Counted from the stretch's first letter, positions 8,163-17,679 are shown. The stretch: DNA of 64,000 nucleotides from Treponema sp. (GCA_016294105.1 JAEDCN010000007.1:1-64000), one strand, 5' to 3'. The notes: generated by a model not told the origin, from the letters alone. A program made the numbers and translations.

Positions 8163-8519
8163 ATGACAAGTTTTTATTCCGAAGAAGAATTGGCTCAACT
8201 AGGACTAAAAAGCTATGGATCAAATGTATTGATAAGTCGTTTCGCATCGATTTATTCTCCCCAGACCATAGAAATCGGTTCCAATGTCCGTATTGATGAT
8301 TTTTGTATTCTGAGTGGGAAAATTAAGATTGGAAATTGGTGCCGAACTAGTGCATATTGTGCTTTGTATGGTTCTATGGGGATTGTTATGGAAGGCTGTT
8401 GTGGTATTAGTCCAAGAAGTACAATTTTGAGTGCAACGGACGACTATAGTGGTGATTGGTTAATAGGCCCCCATTATCCTAAGGAATTAACTAATGTTAC
8501 TGGTGGTGCAGTTGCCTGA
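8163..8519 (+). pseudogene. O-acetyltransferase (hexapeptide-repeat), 3' truncated by an IS
   Basis: The first ~118 residues of a left-handed beta-helix acetyltransferase. Hexapeptide turns are visible: VLISRFASIYSP, IEIGSNVRIDDFCIL, KIKIGNWCRTSAYCALYG. Family members run to about 190-220 residues, with a conserved catalytic end after a PVVIGDxVxIGxG segment. Here the frame stops at 8519, where the IS3 remnant begins, so the acyl-CoA-binding end is gone. The start at 8163 is preferred over an in-frame upstream codon at 8127 because the protein family begins at MTSFYSEEEL. Confidence 0.8.
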
Positions 8520-9226
8520 AATGTCAACACCTTTTTAGGCAACTTTTTTAAGGGGTGCCATAGTATTTTCAAGCCTGTATGTGACAGGCGATTTGTTGCC
8601 GTTTGCGCTGTGAAAACGGATGTTGTTGTACCAGTGTACACAGTCACCAAACAGAAGCCTCAGATTTTCCAGACTTGGAAATTCTCTCTTGTGCACAAAC
8701 TCCTTTTTTACAGTCTTGTAAAAGGATTCCACAAGCGCATTGTCAATAGGCGTTCTCGGAAACGATGACTTCCTTTTTGCTCCAGCCGCTGAAATTTCGG
8801 CCGAGCAGATTCGAAACGTCAGCTTTGTTTGTTCCCGCTGATTTTGTGCCTGGTTTCGTGTATTTCGGTATGCCATAAGCACTTACCAAGCCAAGTTCTT
8901 TCATCAGACGGCTGATTTTCCTTCTGGACATTACGATTCCTTTTCCTGCGAGAGATGTTTTTATCTGTCTTGCTCCGTAATTTTCCTTTCCTTCCTCAAA
9001 TGCCTCCTTTACGTCCTGCAAATCTTTTTCGTGCCGCACGGCCTCTGCAAGTTTTTTTTTACCGTCCGGCCGTATTCCTTTACGATTTCCGCCCTTGGCT
9101 TTCCCGCGTTGTATAATTCCACCATCTGTTTCTTGAACTCTTCCGTGAAAGTTCTTCTCGGTCGCTTTTTTGTCTCTTCCATATATTCCTCCATTGTGCG
9201 ACCCCTTAATTTTTTTGTCTAGTCTA
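8517..9226 (-). mobile_element. Decayed IS3-family insertion sequence
   Basis: About 0.7 kb, half the length of an intact IS3 element. It carries a 5' piece of orfA, a central piece of orfB and the orfB 3' end, all on the minus strand. It interrupts the acetyltransferase gene. The ends are only approximate: TGAAATGTCAACA at 8517 and the complement of 9217-9226 (TAGACTAGAC) are weakly similar. No clean target-site duplication was found. Confidence 0.75.
8535..9194 (-). pseudogene. IS3-family transposase fragments (orfA and orfB)
   Basis: OrfA part (9194 down to about 9070): RRTFTEEFKKQMVELYNAGK, then PRAEIVKEYGR, the classical IS3 helix-turn-helix. It then fuses out of frame into orfB. OrfB part: EAFEEGKENYGARQIKTSL and RKISRLMKELGL (the HTH_21-like segment), then a deletion that removes the first two catalytic aspartates. 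The end (RTPIDNALVESFYKTVKKEF to HWYNNIRFHSANG) keeps the third catalytic acid. The product cannot be an active transposase. Confidence 0.85.
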
Positions 9227-9372
9227 GTGTAGCCGATTCATTGTCTTCTTAAAGTATCGTAAGATTATGCTGTTAGTGCAAATTTTGCGGGGCTGTGCTT
9301 GTTCATCTGATTTTGCCTTGTCTATGAGCTTGAGAAACTGCACGTATTGCTCCAAGTCAGGACAATTCTGTA

Positions 9373-10251
9373 CTATGGGACTTGTATTAACCCTTGCACC
9401 ACATCCAGCGGGAGATTGGTGCACATGGCAACTTTTTCTGAAGAATCACCATAGGAAAGGAGCATTTTTGCCGTCTCCAGCTTGGTTTGGTAAGCTCCAC
9501 GTTCCAGCCCAATGGAAATACCTTCTTCCCTGCCAGTGGTTAACCCAACGGATATACCTTTTTCAAATCCCTCATCGTAACCGTCGTATCGTGCATCTGC
9601 CATTTTTATCGCCCAAGTCATGTAATGCCTCCTTTCCAGTGAGTTATTTTTCAAGGTGGTGATACTAGCTGAAATTGTTTGAGCGAGCTCTGATTCCACC
9701 ACACCCATCTGTAAGTAATGATAAAATGCTTGGAGCTTCTGGTCAAGGTTATCTAGCTGATTTGCAGTGGTGTTCAAAAAGATACGGAGGGACCCGTCTT
9801 TTAGCTTGAGTTTAGGCTCTTCGTCACAAGTGTACCGAAAGGTGTAGCGGGGAAGTTGTCTATTAAAAGGATCAAAGGTACAAATAAAAATAAGAATATT
9901 GTCTGGTAAACTTCGATACTTTGCTCCAGTAGGGGTGGTGCTGACGTCTGCAACGCTTTGGTAGTAACGACTCCGTTTGGGAAGTTCCTTCTTGTGGCCC
10001 GTCTGCATTTCCACCGTGATAATGCGGTTTTCATCTCGCAAAAACACATCCATAATGATTCTCATGGAATCTGGATCAGTTTTGTGTTCATCTTGGGCAG
10101 AAAGGTAGCTGATTTTCCCAATCCGCACTCCAAGGATGAGCTCCACCACTTGGCGACAAATAGTTTCGTCGTGCATCACCCGTGAAAAGATAAAGTCGTC
10201 GGTAAAGGTGAGATTTTCCCATTTTTTTTGTAATTCTTCTTCTGTAAGCAT
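9373..10251 (-). CDS. Rpn-family recombination-promoting nuclease / PD-(D/E)XK transposase-like protein
   Basis: 292 residues, a normal length for the TIGR01784/PF12784 group common in treponemes. Residues 10-30 (WENLTFTDDFIFSRVMHDE) are the family start. The nuclease core is visible as IIMDVFLRDENRIITVEMQ near 64-82 (D, then E-x-Q). A C-terminal repeat region rich in GxExGxxxGLxxG (about 225-255) is typical. Rpn nucleases are linked to phage response and DNA recombination; their substrate here is unknown. GGAGGA precedes ATG by four bases. The 146 bases between its stop and the IS hold nothing recognisable. Confidence 0.85.
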   Translation of the reverse strand: MLTEEELQKKWENLTFTDDFIFSRVMHDETICRQVVELILGVRIGKISYLSAQDEHKTDPDSMRIIMDVFLRDENRIITVEMQTGHKKELPKRSRYYQSVADVSTTPTGAKYRSLPDNILIFICTFDPFNRQLPRYTFRYTCDEEPKLKLKDGSLRIFLNTTANQLDNLDQKLQAFYHYLQMGVVESELAQTISASITTLKNNSLERRHYMTWAIKMADARYDGYDEGFEKGISVGLTTGREEGISIGLERGAYQTKLETAKMLLSYGDSSEKVAMCTNLPLDVVQGLIQVP

Positions 10252-10436
10252 TTTTCCTCCAAGTTTTTTTTTCTTACATAAATATTATAGACTTGGAGTT
10301 GAAAAAAAACTGCGTGTTTTGCGGGAGAGAGCTTCATTTTTTTGTAAAAGGGGCCCAAGCTGGAGCAGCAAATTTAATCTAGGGGTTCTTTCCATATCTG
10401 GGGAAATAGGGTAGAATGAGAAAAGGAGTGTGACCA

Positions 10437-10702
10437 TTGGACGTTTCCATCATCATCGTGAATTGTTGCGGGATTGCTTAATTTCCATTTACAAACATAC
10501 CACAGAAATCAACTTCGAGGTCATCGTCTCAGACAATGGTTCTGTAGACGGTTCCATTGAAATGCTGAAACAAGACTTTCCACAAGTAGTTCTCATAGAA
10601 AATAATGCAAACCTTGGGTTTGGAAGGGAAAACAATCGCGGCCTTGCTGTTGCCACGGGAAAGAGCATCGGATATCGGGATAGTTACTGTTCTTTTGAAT
10701 CT
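10437..10702 (+). pseudogene. Truncated, frameshifted copy of the GT2 gene at 12352
   Basis: TTG at 10437 with AAAAGGAG upstream begins LDVSIIIVN. A small deletion near 10460 then shifts frame, and the following stretch (10475-10624) encodes 50 residues identical to those of the gene at 12352 except for one D/E change. Over these 50 codons 22 differ, 21 of them silently, with this copy richer in C/G at third positions. Similarity fades after 10700. It cannot make a functional glycosyltransferase. Confidence 0.85.
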
Positions 10703-10735
10703 TTCCCCAATTTAAATAAGTTCCACAGGCAATAC

Positions 10736-11020
10736 TTATGCTTCTTGATTGATAGTTCTGATTTTGTCGCAGGGACTGACAATAAGGCCAGGCTGAATGG
10801 GCATATTGTATCTTGACAGAACCGAAAAGTGCCGGGTGGGACTTTTGGGATTCATAGCCAGCTTAATTTTTATGGGAATGATGGTGTTATAGAGCGAAAA
10901 AATATTGCTACAATAGTAATGGAGAATCTCTTCTTCATGTATTTCTAAGTGGAAGAGTTCTTTTAATGTTTTGTACAAACGAGGTTCAGCTTTTTTGCCT
11001 TCAAAGATAAAAAGTATCAT
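10736..11020 (-). pseudogene. Truncated partner of the AAA ATPase (TOPRIM/RloB-like N-terminus)
   Basis: The first ~47 residues (MILFIFEGKKAEPRLYKTLK, then ELFHLEIHEEEILHYYCSNI) have the look of small TOPRIM/RloB-like partners of defence ATPases: a strand, an FEGxxxE acidic motif and a helix. After about 10875 the frame runs through unrelated DNA next to the glycosyltransferase fragment, so the gene has lost its 3' part. Its start overlaps the ATPase stop by four bases (ATGA). Confidence 0.6.
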
Positions 11021-12141
11021 TTGCTGAATGTCCCTCCACGATAAAGTTTTTCGAGATTATGTCCAAATCTTAACTCTTTTACTGTTGCGTTATGGGCATT
11101 TTCAATTTTATCTTTTGAACAGATGAAATAGCAGTCTGGGCGAAGCAAATCATTTGTAAAAATTGAAGTGTTATGTGTTGTGAGCAAAACCTGACAGTTA
11201 TAAGATTTTAATTTTTCTATAATAAAATATGAAAGTTCATAGTGATAGAATGCATCAAATTCATCAATAAAGATAAATGATGGACAAAATTCTGGATCTG
11301 AAACATCTTCCAACCAATAATACAGAAGAAGCAAAGAACTCATGCCAGAGGAACAAGCTAAGCCAAAATCTATTGACTCATTTTCAGAATACTTTATGAG
11401 TAGTTTTTCAGAACCATTTATGAGGCTGTGTGCTAATTCATCTTCAAAACCTGCTTCTTGGAAGAATTTCTGCAAATCTGCAAAATGATTCCTTTTTATG
11501 ATGGTGTCTAAAATTGGACTGCCAGAAACCGGCGTATAACCTATAAATTCTCTCGTTTCTAATGACCAAAATAAAAGCATTTTATTTATGAATGTATAGA
11601 ATTTATTAAAGGTTGCATTCTCTTCGTTTTCAGCAAGAATCACATTAGATTTTATGAATTTCAATGCTGAGAAATTTAATTTTCTGAGTTCTATGTTTAC
11701 ATGTTCTGCACCAGTAAATGCAATTATTATAGAGTCTTCGTTCACAGTTTTATCATATTCAATAAGAGTTCTGCCTCCAATTGAAAGTTTTTCAGACATG
11801 ATTGTTCTGATATCTACTTTTGAATATGAATAAATTATTTCAATATTGTCAAATTCAAATTTATATTCAAACGTTACTCTTAAATCTTTTGTTTTCCTAT
11901 TTGAATAATTTACATAGTTACCATGATTCACAAAATTATCAGTTAGATTCGCTACAATATCAAAGATGGCCAGACCAAGAGAAGATTTTCCACTGGCGTT
12001 CTTACCATACATAATTCCAGTTTTTACGATGCCATCTTTAACAGCTTCTTTGTTAAATTCATAGTTTGCTGTTGCAGAAAAATCTATCGTTATAGCATTT
12101 TCAAAGGCTCTAAAATTACTCACTGTAAAAGATTTTAACAT
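11017..12141 (-). CDS. AAA family ATPase (OLD/SMC-like, overcoming-defence type)
   Basis: 374 residues. Starts with the SMC/RecF-like LKSFTVSNFRAFENAITIDF. Walker A GKNASGKSS is at 46-54, Walker B FIFIDEFDAFYHYE near 290, and an H-loop LLTTHNTSIF near 320. A linker of helices and strands separates them, as in AAA_15/AAA_21 ATPases. Such ATPases work with a small effector nuclease in anti-phage systems; here the effector gene downstream is truncated, so the system is probably dead. AGAGGTG lies four bases before ATG; a TTGACA at minus-strand 12174-12179 is the likely -35. Strongly AT-rich. Confidence 0.8.
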   Translation of the reverse strand: MLKSFTVSNFRAFENAITIDFSATANYEFNKEAVKDGIVKTGIMYGKNASGKSSLGLAIFDIVANLTDNFVNHGNYVNYSNRKTKDLRVTFEYKFEFDNIEIIYSYSKVDIRTIMSEKLSIGGRTLIEYDKTVNEDSIIIAFTGAEHVNIELRKLNFSALKFIKSNVILAENEENATFNKFYTFINKMLLFWSLETREFIGYTPVSGSPILDTIIKRNHFADLQKFFQEAGFEDELAHSLINGSEKLLIKYSENESIDFGLACSSGMSSLLLLYYWLEDVSDPEFCPSFIFIDEFDAFYHYELSYFIIEKLKSYNCQVLLTTHNTSIFTNDLLRPDCYFICSKDKIENAHNATVKELRFGHNLEKLYRGGTFSK

Positions 12142-12180
12142 GGTTCACCTCTAGTATAATTATATTATATAATTGTCAAA

Positions 12181-12203
12181 TATCCGTAAAAAAATTACGG
12201 ATA
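12181..12203. repeat. 9-base inverted repeat upstream of the ATPase promoter
   Basis: TATCCGTAA (12181-12189) and TTACGGATA (12195-12203) flank five A residues. It sits just upstream of the TTGACA of the minus-strand ATPase promoter, so it may be an operator. The rest of 12142-12351 is AT-rich with no gene. Confidence 0.5.
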
Positions 12204-12314
12204 TTATACCTGTTGATTTATTTTTGTTCAATCCTACTAAAATAATTGGCAGATTACTTCAACTATTCTGCCATACCAGTTGTTGTATCTGTAAAGGGAA
12301 CCTTAATGCAAGCC

Positions 12315-12354
12315 ATTTGCCAAAGTCAATTTTTTGTGGTAAGGTGGGAGTATG
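12315..12354 (+). repeat. Copy B of the ~40-base glycosyltransferase leader repeat
   Basis: Nearly identical to 6159-6198. Reads FAKVNFLW then TAA, then GGTGGGAG and the ATG of the intact GT2 gene at 12352. Confidence 0.6.
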
Positions 12355-13269
12355 GATGTATCAATAATCATTGTTAATTACAATACAAGAGACTTACTCA
12401 AAAATTGTTTAATTTCCATTTATAAACATACTACAGAAATTAATTTTGAAGTTATTGTCTCTGACAATGGTTCTGTAGATGGTTCTATTGAGATGTTAAA
12501 ACAAGAGTTTCCACAGGTTGTTCTCATAGAAAATAATGCTAATCTAGGTTTTGGTACTGCAAACAATCGTGGACTTGCTATTGCTAAAGGAAAGTACATC
12601 TTTTATCTTAATAGCGATACTGTTCTTTTGAACAATGCTGTAAAGATGTTTTATGATTATTGGGAAAATTCTCCAGAGAAAGATAGCATTGGTGCTTTGG
12701 GATGTAATTTGTTGGATAAAGATGGTAATGTAACGGGATCGTGGGCAGGATTTCCTGAACCTCACTCTATACTTATTGATACTATAAGAATGAATTATGG
12801 CTTATTAAAAATTTTTATTTTAGGATTGATCGGGAAGCATATTGCCATCCCTTCTGAAAATAAGAAAGTGTATTTAAAGAAAGTAGGAGATGTTGACTAT
12901 ATTTTTGGAGCTGATTTATTTTTAATGAATGATAAATATGCCTATTATGATGAAAAAATATGGCTATATACTGAAGAAGCAGATTTACAGTTTCAGTTGA
13001 TGTTAGCTGAAAAAAAAAGGTTGTTGATAGATGGACCTGAAATTATTCATTTAGAAGAACAATCTTCAATAACTTCGGATAATCAACCTTTTGAAGGAAT
13101 TGTGAAATTTTCTGCAAGGTGGAAAAGAATTTCTTGTATTTATTTTTTGCGAAAAAATATTTCTTATTCAAAAGCATTTTTGATTAAGTTATTTACGATA
13201 ACTCTTTGGCTTAATCCCCTTGTTTTTAAGTATACTCGACAATCTCTTTGGGACTTAATTAAGAGGTAA
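12352..13269 (+). CDS. Family 2 glycosyltransferase, rhamnosyltransferase-like
   Basis: 305 residues. The N-terminus DVSIIIVNYNTRDLLKNCL, the DNGSVDGS motif near 37-44, NLGFGTANNRG and the DXD-like LNSDTVLL near 90 place it with the WbbL/rhamnosyltransferase-like GT2 group. A segment near 190-215 (FGADLFLMN, then WLYTEEADLQFQL) is the usual catalytic ED pair. The C-terminus is amphipathic and basic. GGTGGGAG is the ribosome site. This is the intact relative of the broken copy at 10437. A 148-base gap follows without features. Confidence 0.85.
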   Translation: MDVSIIIVNYNTRDLLKNCLISIYKHTTEINFEVIVSDNGSVDGSIEMLKQEFPQVVLIENNANLGFGTANNRGLAIAKGKYIFYLNSDTVLLNNAVKMFYDYWENSPEKDSIGALGCNLLDKDGNVTGSWAGFPEPHSILIDTIRMNYGLLKIFILGLIGKHIAIPSENKKVYLKKVGDVDYIFGADLFLMNDKYAYYDEKIWLYTEEADLQFQLMLAEKKRLLIDGPEIIHLEEQSSITSDNQPFEGIVKFSARWKRISCIYFLRKNISYSKAFLIKLFTITLWLNPLVFKYTRQSLWDLIKR

Positions 13270-13417
13270 TTTATGGAGAGATAAAATAAAACAAACTTTA
13301 TTGAAAATTAAGAAAATGAAGTTGATAACTAATCGAGAGTTTATAAAACTTATTTATTTTCAATTCACTAATTTTCCTATTAAAGTTTTTGGAAATTAGC
13401 ATTAGATGTTGCGATTT

Positions 13418-14380
13418 TTAAGGAATGATTTTTTTAATAAAATTATAGAACTTGGGATACAAAATGGGAAAAAAGGATTTTTTTCGTCCGAGATGCTGAT
13501 AGGTGTCTAAGAAAAAGAAAAAAGCATTTTGTTTACAAATTTGTTGTAAGTTTGTTTTTTCAGGAGATTCACTGTCTATTGGAGTTTGATCTATAAAACC
13601 CAATGCTCTTAAAACAAGGTAGGCTCTAAGATGAATTTTCATTTTCAAATTTTTTTCTTTTTTAATATATTTTTGGACTCCCGTTATTGCTGTTTTGGCT
13701 GCTGGAGTGATGCCTTCTTGTTGGGTGACTGAATCAGGATTTCTATAATAAAAATAAAGAGGTGTTGGATCATAAAATACTTTATCAACAATTTTGAATA
13801 AGTCAAAAAAAAATAAAAAGTCTTCACAATATTTTACTTGTATATCATAAATAATATTATTAGTGGTAATTATTTCTCTCTTAATTAATTTTGTCCAGGA
13901 ATATCCTCCAAATCCATTTTCATTAAAAAGCATTTTATAGGACAATTTCTTTGATAAGAGTCCAAAATACGGTAAAGTTTGCATTTGTATGTTTTGGGTA
14001 TCAGTAGAAAAGTATAAATTACAAATAGAAATGTTTACGTTATTTTGGATTGCATTGTTATATAATGTTTGAAACATTTTGTCATCAATCCAGTCATCAC
14101 TATCTATAAATCCTATAAATTCTCCTGTTGCTAAGGATAATGCCTTATTTCTAGCTGCACTTACACCTTTATTTTCTTGACTGATAAAACGGATACGAGC
14201 ATCTTTGTCTGCATAGCTTTTGCATATTTTGCTTGAATCGTCTGTAGAACCATCATCAATGATTATCAATTCGAAATCTGTCAGAGTTTGTTTGAGAACA
14301 GAGTCAATACAACGTGGTAAAAATTTACTAGCATTATATACAGGAAGAATAATTGAGACTAAAGGGGATACCGATGGCAT
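13418..14380 (-). CDS. Family 2 glycosyltransferase
   Basis: 320 residues. Starts with VSIILPVYNASKFLPRCIDS, then LIIIDDGSTDDSS, NKGVSAARNKAL and the DXD motif FIDSDDW near 93-99. The C-terminal third is helical and poorly conserved. It transfers an unknown sugar in the cytoplasm during glycan assembly. It lies on the opposite strand from its neighbours and diverges from the GT8 gene at 14493, which suggests separate acquisition. No convincing Shine-Dalgarno precedes the ATG. Confidence 0.85.
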   Translation of the reverse strand: MPSVSPLVSIILPVYNASKFLPRCIDSVLKQTLTDFELIIIDDGSTDDSSKICKSYADKDARIRFISQENKGVSAARNKALSLATGEFIGFIDSDDWIDDKMFQTLYNNAIQNNVNISICNLYFSTDTQNIQMQTLPYFGLLSKKLSYKMLFNENGFGGYSWTKLIKREIITTNNIIYDIQVKYCEDFLFFFDLFKIVDKVFYDPTPLYFYYRNPDSVTQQEGITPAAKTAITGVQKYIKKEKNLKMKIHLRAYLVLRALGFIDQTPIDSESPEKTNLQQICKQNAFFFFLDTYQHLGRKKSFFPILYPKFYNFIKKIIP

Positions 14381-14492
14381 ATAGAGATGTTATCATACTC
14401 TTAAGATCATCTCAATACGATTTGATGTGATTTTACATAATATGATTATTATGATAGATTATAGTTATACCTTCTTCTAAGGAGTCATCATT

Positions 14493-15476
14493 ATGACAAA
14501 AGATATTGTTCTTTGTTTCGATCGTTTTTTTATTAACCCAATTTTGGTTTTATTAAAATCTATTGAGATTTCTAATCCAAAGGAGCATTTTGTAATCCAT
14601 ATTGTGTTTTCTGGTGAAGGAGAAAAAGAATCATTAAAGAAACTCTTGCAAGATGTTGTTTCTAAGGAATTATTTACTTTTCATTTTTACGAAATAGACG
14701 AGAATCTTTTGGCTTCTTGCCCCATCCGCAAAGGTGATTATGTTAATATCGCCACATATTACAGAATATTACTTCCAACTATATTGCCTTCAACGGTTGA
14801 ACGAGTCTTGTATTTAGATGGCGATATGCTTGTGGTGGATAGTCTATCTGAGTTGTGGGATATTGATTTAGAAAACTATGGGGCTGCTGTTGTACCTTGT
14901 ATCCACTATGATAACGAACAGGAATTTAAGAGACTACAGTTAAATGTAAAAGAAGGTTATTTTAATGCAGGCTTTATGCTTATTAATTTAAGTTATTGGA
15001 GAACCCATGATATCCAAAATAAAACTTTGGCATTTATACAAGACTATCCAAATAGATGCAAAAAGCATGATCAAGATGCATTGAATTATATTTTGTCAGG
15101 TAACTTATTATATCTTTCTATCCGATATAATTTCCAACGTATTTTTTATGAAAAAGGTTTTGGTTTTTCTCAGAAACTTACATCTGATGTAACCACAGCA
15201 ACAGATAAGATCTGTATAATTCACTATTGTGATTTAGAAAAGCCTTGGCATAAAGAGTGTTTCCATCCACTTAAAGAGGTATGGAGTTATGTTGCAAAAA
15301 TAACTCCAAATTTGAGTTATAAAATTCAGTACAAATATGTAGGAATGAAAAAGCTTAAATTTATTGTGAAAACTATTCTTATTAATTTTAAGCTTTTGCA
15401 AAAATCCTCAATAGAGTATACCGTTGATTTTAATAAGATATCCAGAACCTTGAAGGAAAATTTATCTTCCTCATAA
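14493..15476 (+). CDS. Family 8 glycosyltransferase (LgtC/general stress protein A-like)
   Basis: 327 residues. The GT8 pattern is clear: DIVLCFDRFFINPILVLLKS at the start, ATYYRILLPTILP near 88-100, the metal-binding DXD as VLYLDGDMLVV near 107-117, YFNAGFMLINL near 160, DQDALNY near 190, and IHYCDLEKPWH near 245. Retaining galactosyl- or glucosyltransferases of LPS core belong here. AAGGAG lies nine bases before ATG. It ends six bases inside the convergent GT4 gene. Confidence 0.88.
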   Translation: MTKDIVLCFDRFFINPILVLLKSIEISNPKEHFVIHIVFSGEGEKESLKKLLQDVVSKELFTFHFYEIDENLLASCPIRKGDYVNIATYYRILLPTILPSTVERVLYLDGDMLVVDSLSELWDIDLENYGAAVVPCIHYDNEQEFKRLQLNVKEGYFNAGFMLINLSYWRTHDIQNKTLAFIQDYPNRCKKHDQDALNYILSGNLLYLSIRYNFQRIFYEKGFGFSQKLTSDVTTATDKICIIHYCDLEKPWHKECFHPLKEVWSYVAKITPNLSYKIQYKYVGMKKLKFIVKTILINFKLLQKSSIEYTVDFNKISRTLKENLSSS

Positions 15477-16622
15477 AATCTCAAGCCACTGCTGAGTGAT
15501 ATTTTCTATGGATATTTGATTGGCAAATTGACCTGCTTTTGATGCATAGCTTTGTCTCAATTCAATGTTGTCTGCCAGCTTTAACAATGCATTTGCATAT
15601 TCTTGTACATCGAAGGGGAGGCAAACTATGCATGCCTCATTTCTCTTAAAGGGAATAAGTGCAGGGATATCAAATGCCACTGTTGGTAAGCCACATTCAT
15701 AGGCTTCTGTTAAAGACATAGGAAAGCCTTCCCAGCGTGAAGGTAATACAAATATAGAAGAATCTAACAATAATTCACGAATATCCTTTCTATATCCAAG
15801 GAATTCTATATGGGCTTGTAAATTCTTTTCTTTGACAAGTTGCTCCAATTTCTGCCTGTCTGTTCCGTCTCCTACAATACAGAGTTTCCAATCCTTATTA
15901 TTTTTTACAAACAAATCAAATGATTCAATTAATAGATCTAAGCCCTTGGGTTCTATATCAAGAACACAACAACAAATGATTTTTTTATTTTGTAATGGGG
16001 CTTTTTCTAAGGATACAAAGCTTTTGGGGTTGTACAGTACCTTACAATCAACTCCAAGATATTTTTTGTATTTTTCTGCATAGTCCTCGTTTAATACAAC
16101 ACAATGGGTAAAACCTTTTGCTGCCGCAATAAACAGACTTTCTTGCTTCCAAAGACGATGATTTTTTGTTCTAAAGTAAGACTCAAAAGAATTGTGTTCC
16201 CATGCAATGGTCTGAGCCTGTAAGCCTGCTTGTTTTGCAAATCCTAATAAAAGACTAAATCTATCTGACACTGCAATGATGGTATTATATTTACCTTGTA
16301 ATGAATCTCGTAATCGGTACACAAGCTTCTTGTTGTAGTGGGTTAGTTTCCATGTCCAAGGATAATTTCTCAGGATTTTAAATCCAGGTAGTTTAAAGAG
16401 AAATCGAAATCCTTTGATTATAAGGTTTGTTGCGAATGGATGAAAATATTCAATCTGTATAGCAGAAGAAAGGTTGTATGGATTATCTTGATTGGATGGA
16501 GAATCTTCTGTATAAATTGTTACTTGGTTATATTCTGAAAGAGCATTTGCAAGAATACACACCACTCTTTGTTCTCCACCACAGGTAAAAACGGAGTTAG
16601 TTAGAATAGCAATTTGCTTCAT
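15471..16622 (-). CDS. Family 4 glycosyltransferase (GT-B)
   Basis: 383 residues. The N-terminal domain opens IAILTNSVFTCGGEQRVVCI. The C-terminal donor domain shows CIVGDGTDRQKLEQLV, HIEFLGYRKDIRELL, and the EX7E-type loop FVLPSRWEGFPMSLTEAYECG near 290-310, which is diagnostic of retaining GT4 enzymes. AAGGAAG lies upstream of ATG. It converges with the GT8 gene and diverges from the TupA-like gene. Confidence 0.88.
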   Translation of the reverse strand: MKQIAILTNSVFTCGGEQRVVCILANALSEYNQVTIYTEDSPSNQDNPYNLSSAIQIEYFHPFATNLIIKGFRFLFKLPGFKILRNYPWTWKLTHYNKKLVYRLRDSLQGKYNTIIAVSDRFSLLLGFAKQAGLQAQTIAWEHNSFESYFRTKNHRLWKQESLFIAAAKGFTHCVVLNEDYAEKYKKYLGVDCKVLYNPKSFVSLEKAPLQNKKIICCCVLDIEPKGLDLLIESFDLFVKNNKDWKLCIVGDGTDRQKLEQLVKEKNLQAHIEFLGYRKDIRELLLDSSIFVLPSRWEGFPMSLTEAYECGLPTVAFDIPALIPFKRNEACIVCLPFDVQEYANALLKLADNIELRQSYASKAGQFANQISIENITQQWLEIL

Positions 16623-16698
16623 AGAAAAAAATACTTCCTTGTGCTATAATGATTCAATATTCAGTGTAATTTATATTTGATTCAAATGGAAGTAGACC

Positions 16699-17673
16699 GT
16701 GAATAAAATAATTAATACCATGCGTAAATTCGGAGTTTTGTATACATTTTTTCTCATTCTTGAAAAACTTGGTATCATTAAAGAAACACCTTTTTGGATG
16801 TTAAAGCAAAGACAGCGTTATTATAGCTCCTTGTCTATCCAGCAGCAGAAGAGTGAATTGTCTGATTTTTATGAAAATCTCATAGGTAAAAAGCCTAATT
16901 TAGATAATCCAAAAACTTTTACAGAAAAACTTCAATGGTTAAAATTTAACGACTCCACAGAAGAGAAGGCTTTGTTATCAGATAAATATGAAGCTCCCAA
17001 AATTATTGAACAGCAGTATGGTTCTCTTGGTATTAAAATTATTCCTCAACTTGGAGTGTGGGAGAGGGCAGAAGATATAGATTTTAATATACTGCCTCAG
17101 AAATTTGTTCTCAAGTGTACTCATGGTTCCGCTATGAACATAATAGTAAAAGATAAAGCCTTGCTTGATATTCAGGAAACAAGAAAAAAATTAAATAACT
17201 GGTTAGCTTTGGACTTTTCTATGGTGACAGGTATGTTTGAACTCCACTATAAATATATCAAACCAAGAATTATTGCAGAGAAATTTATTGAAGAAACGGA
17301 TGGTAATCTTCATGATTATAAATTCCATTGTTTCCATGGGGAGCCTAAATATATTGAGTTTATAGGGGATCGTTTATCTAATACTCATATAATTTCATCG
17401 TCAATTTATTCGGTTCAATGGGAAAAAACAGATATCAGTTTGAATGAGGATAAACCCTATGAACAAACGTTTCCCAAACCTAAAAAATTAGAGCAAATGT
17501 TAATCCTAGCAAAGAAAATGTCTCAAAAGTATGAGTATGTCCGAGTTGATTTTTACTATATACATGATGAAATACTTTTTGGTGAAATGACTTTTACTCC
17601 TGATGCAGGGATGATAAAATTTAACGATGATAAGATTGACCAACAGTGGGGTGAATGGATTAGGTTGAGTTAA
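16699..17673 (+). CDS. TupA-like ATP-grasp family protein, polysaccharide-associated
   Basis: 324 residues. Matches the ATPgrasp_TupA/glycosyltransferase-like group: NLDNPKTFTEKLQWLKF, LLSDKYEAPKII, FVLKCTHGSAMNIIVKDK (nucleotide-binding loop), KPRIIAEKFIE, HDYKFHCFHGEPKYIE and VRVDFYYIHDEILFGEMTFTP (metal-binding acids). Members occur in teichuronic acid, capsule and LPS clusters; the exact reaction is uncertain. The start is GTG with GGAAG upstream. It is the last gene of the AT-rich island before IS debris. Confidence 0.8.
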   Translation: MNKIINTMRKFGVLYTFFLILEKLGIIKETPFWMLKQRQRYYSSLSIQQQKSELSDFYENLIGKKPNLDNPKTFTEKLQWLKFNDSTEEKALLSDKYEAPKIIEQQYGSLGIKIIPQLGVWERAEDIDFNILPQKFVLKCTHGSAMNIIVKDKALLDIQETRKKLNNWLALDFSMVTGMFELHYKYIKPRIIAEKFIEETDGNLHDYKFHCFHGEPKYIEFIGDRLSNTHIISSSIYSVQWEKTDISLNEDKPYEQTFPKPKKLEQMLILAKKMSQKYEYVRVDFYYIHDEILFGEMTFTPDAGMIKFNDDKIDQQWGEWIRLS

Positions 17674-17679
17674 TTTCAG

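Noticed and set aside
9224..9424. 66-codon minus-strand frame downstream of the Rpn gene
   Set aside because: Overlaps the Rpn 3' end in another frame, no ribosome site, no family resemblance.
10136..10414. 92-codon plus-strand frame
   Set aside because: Covers the Rpn 5' end in antisense and its promoter region; no coding signs.
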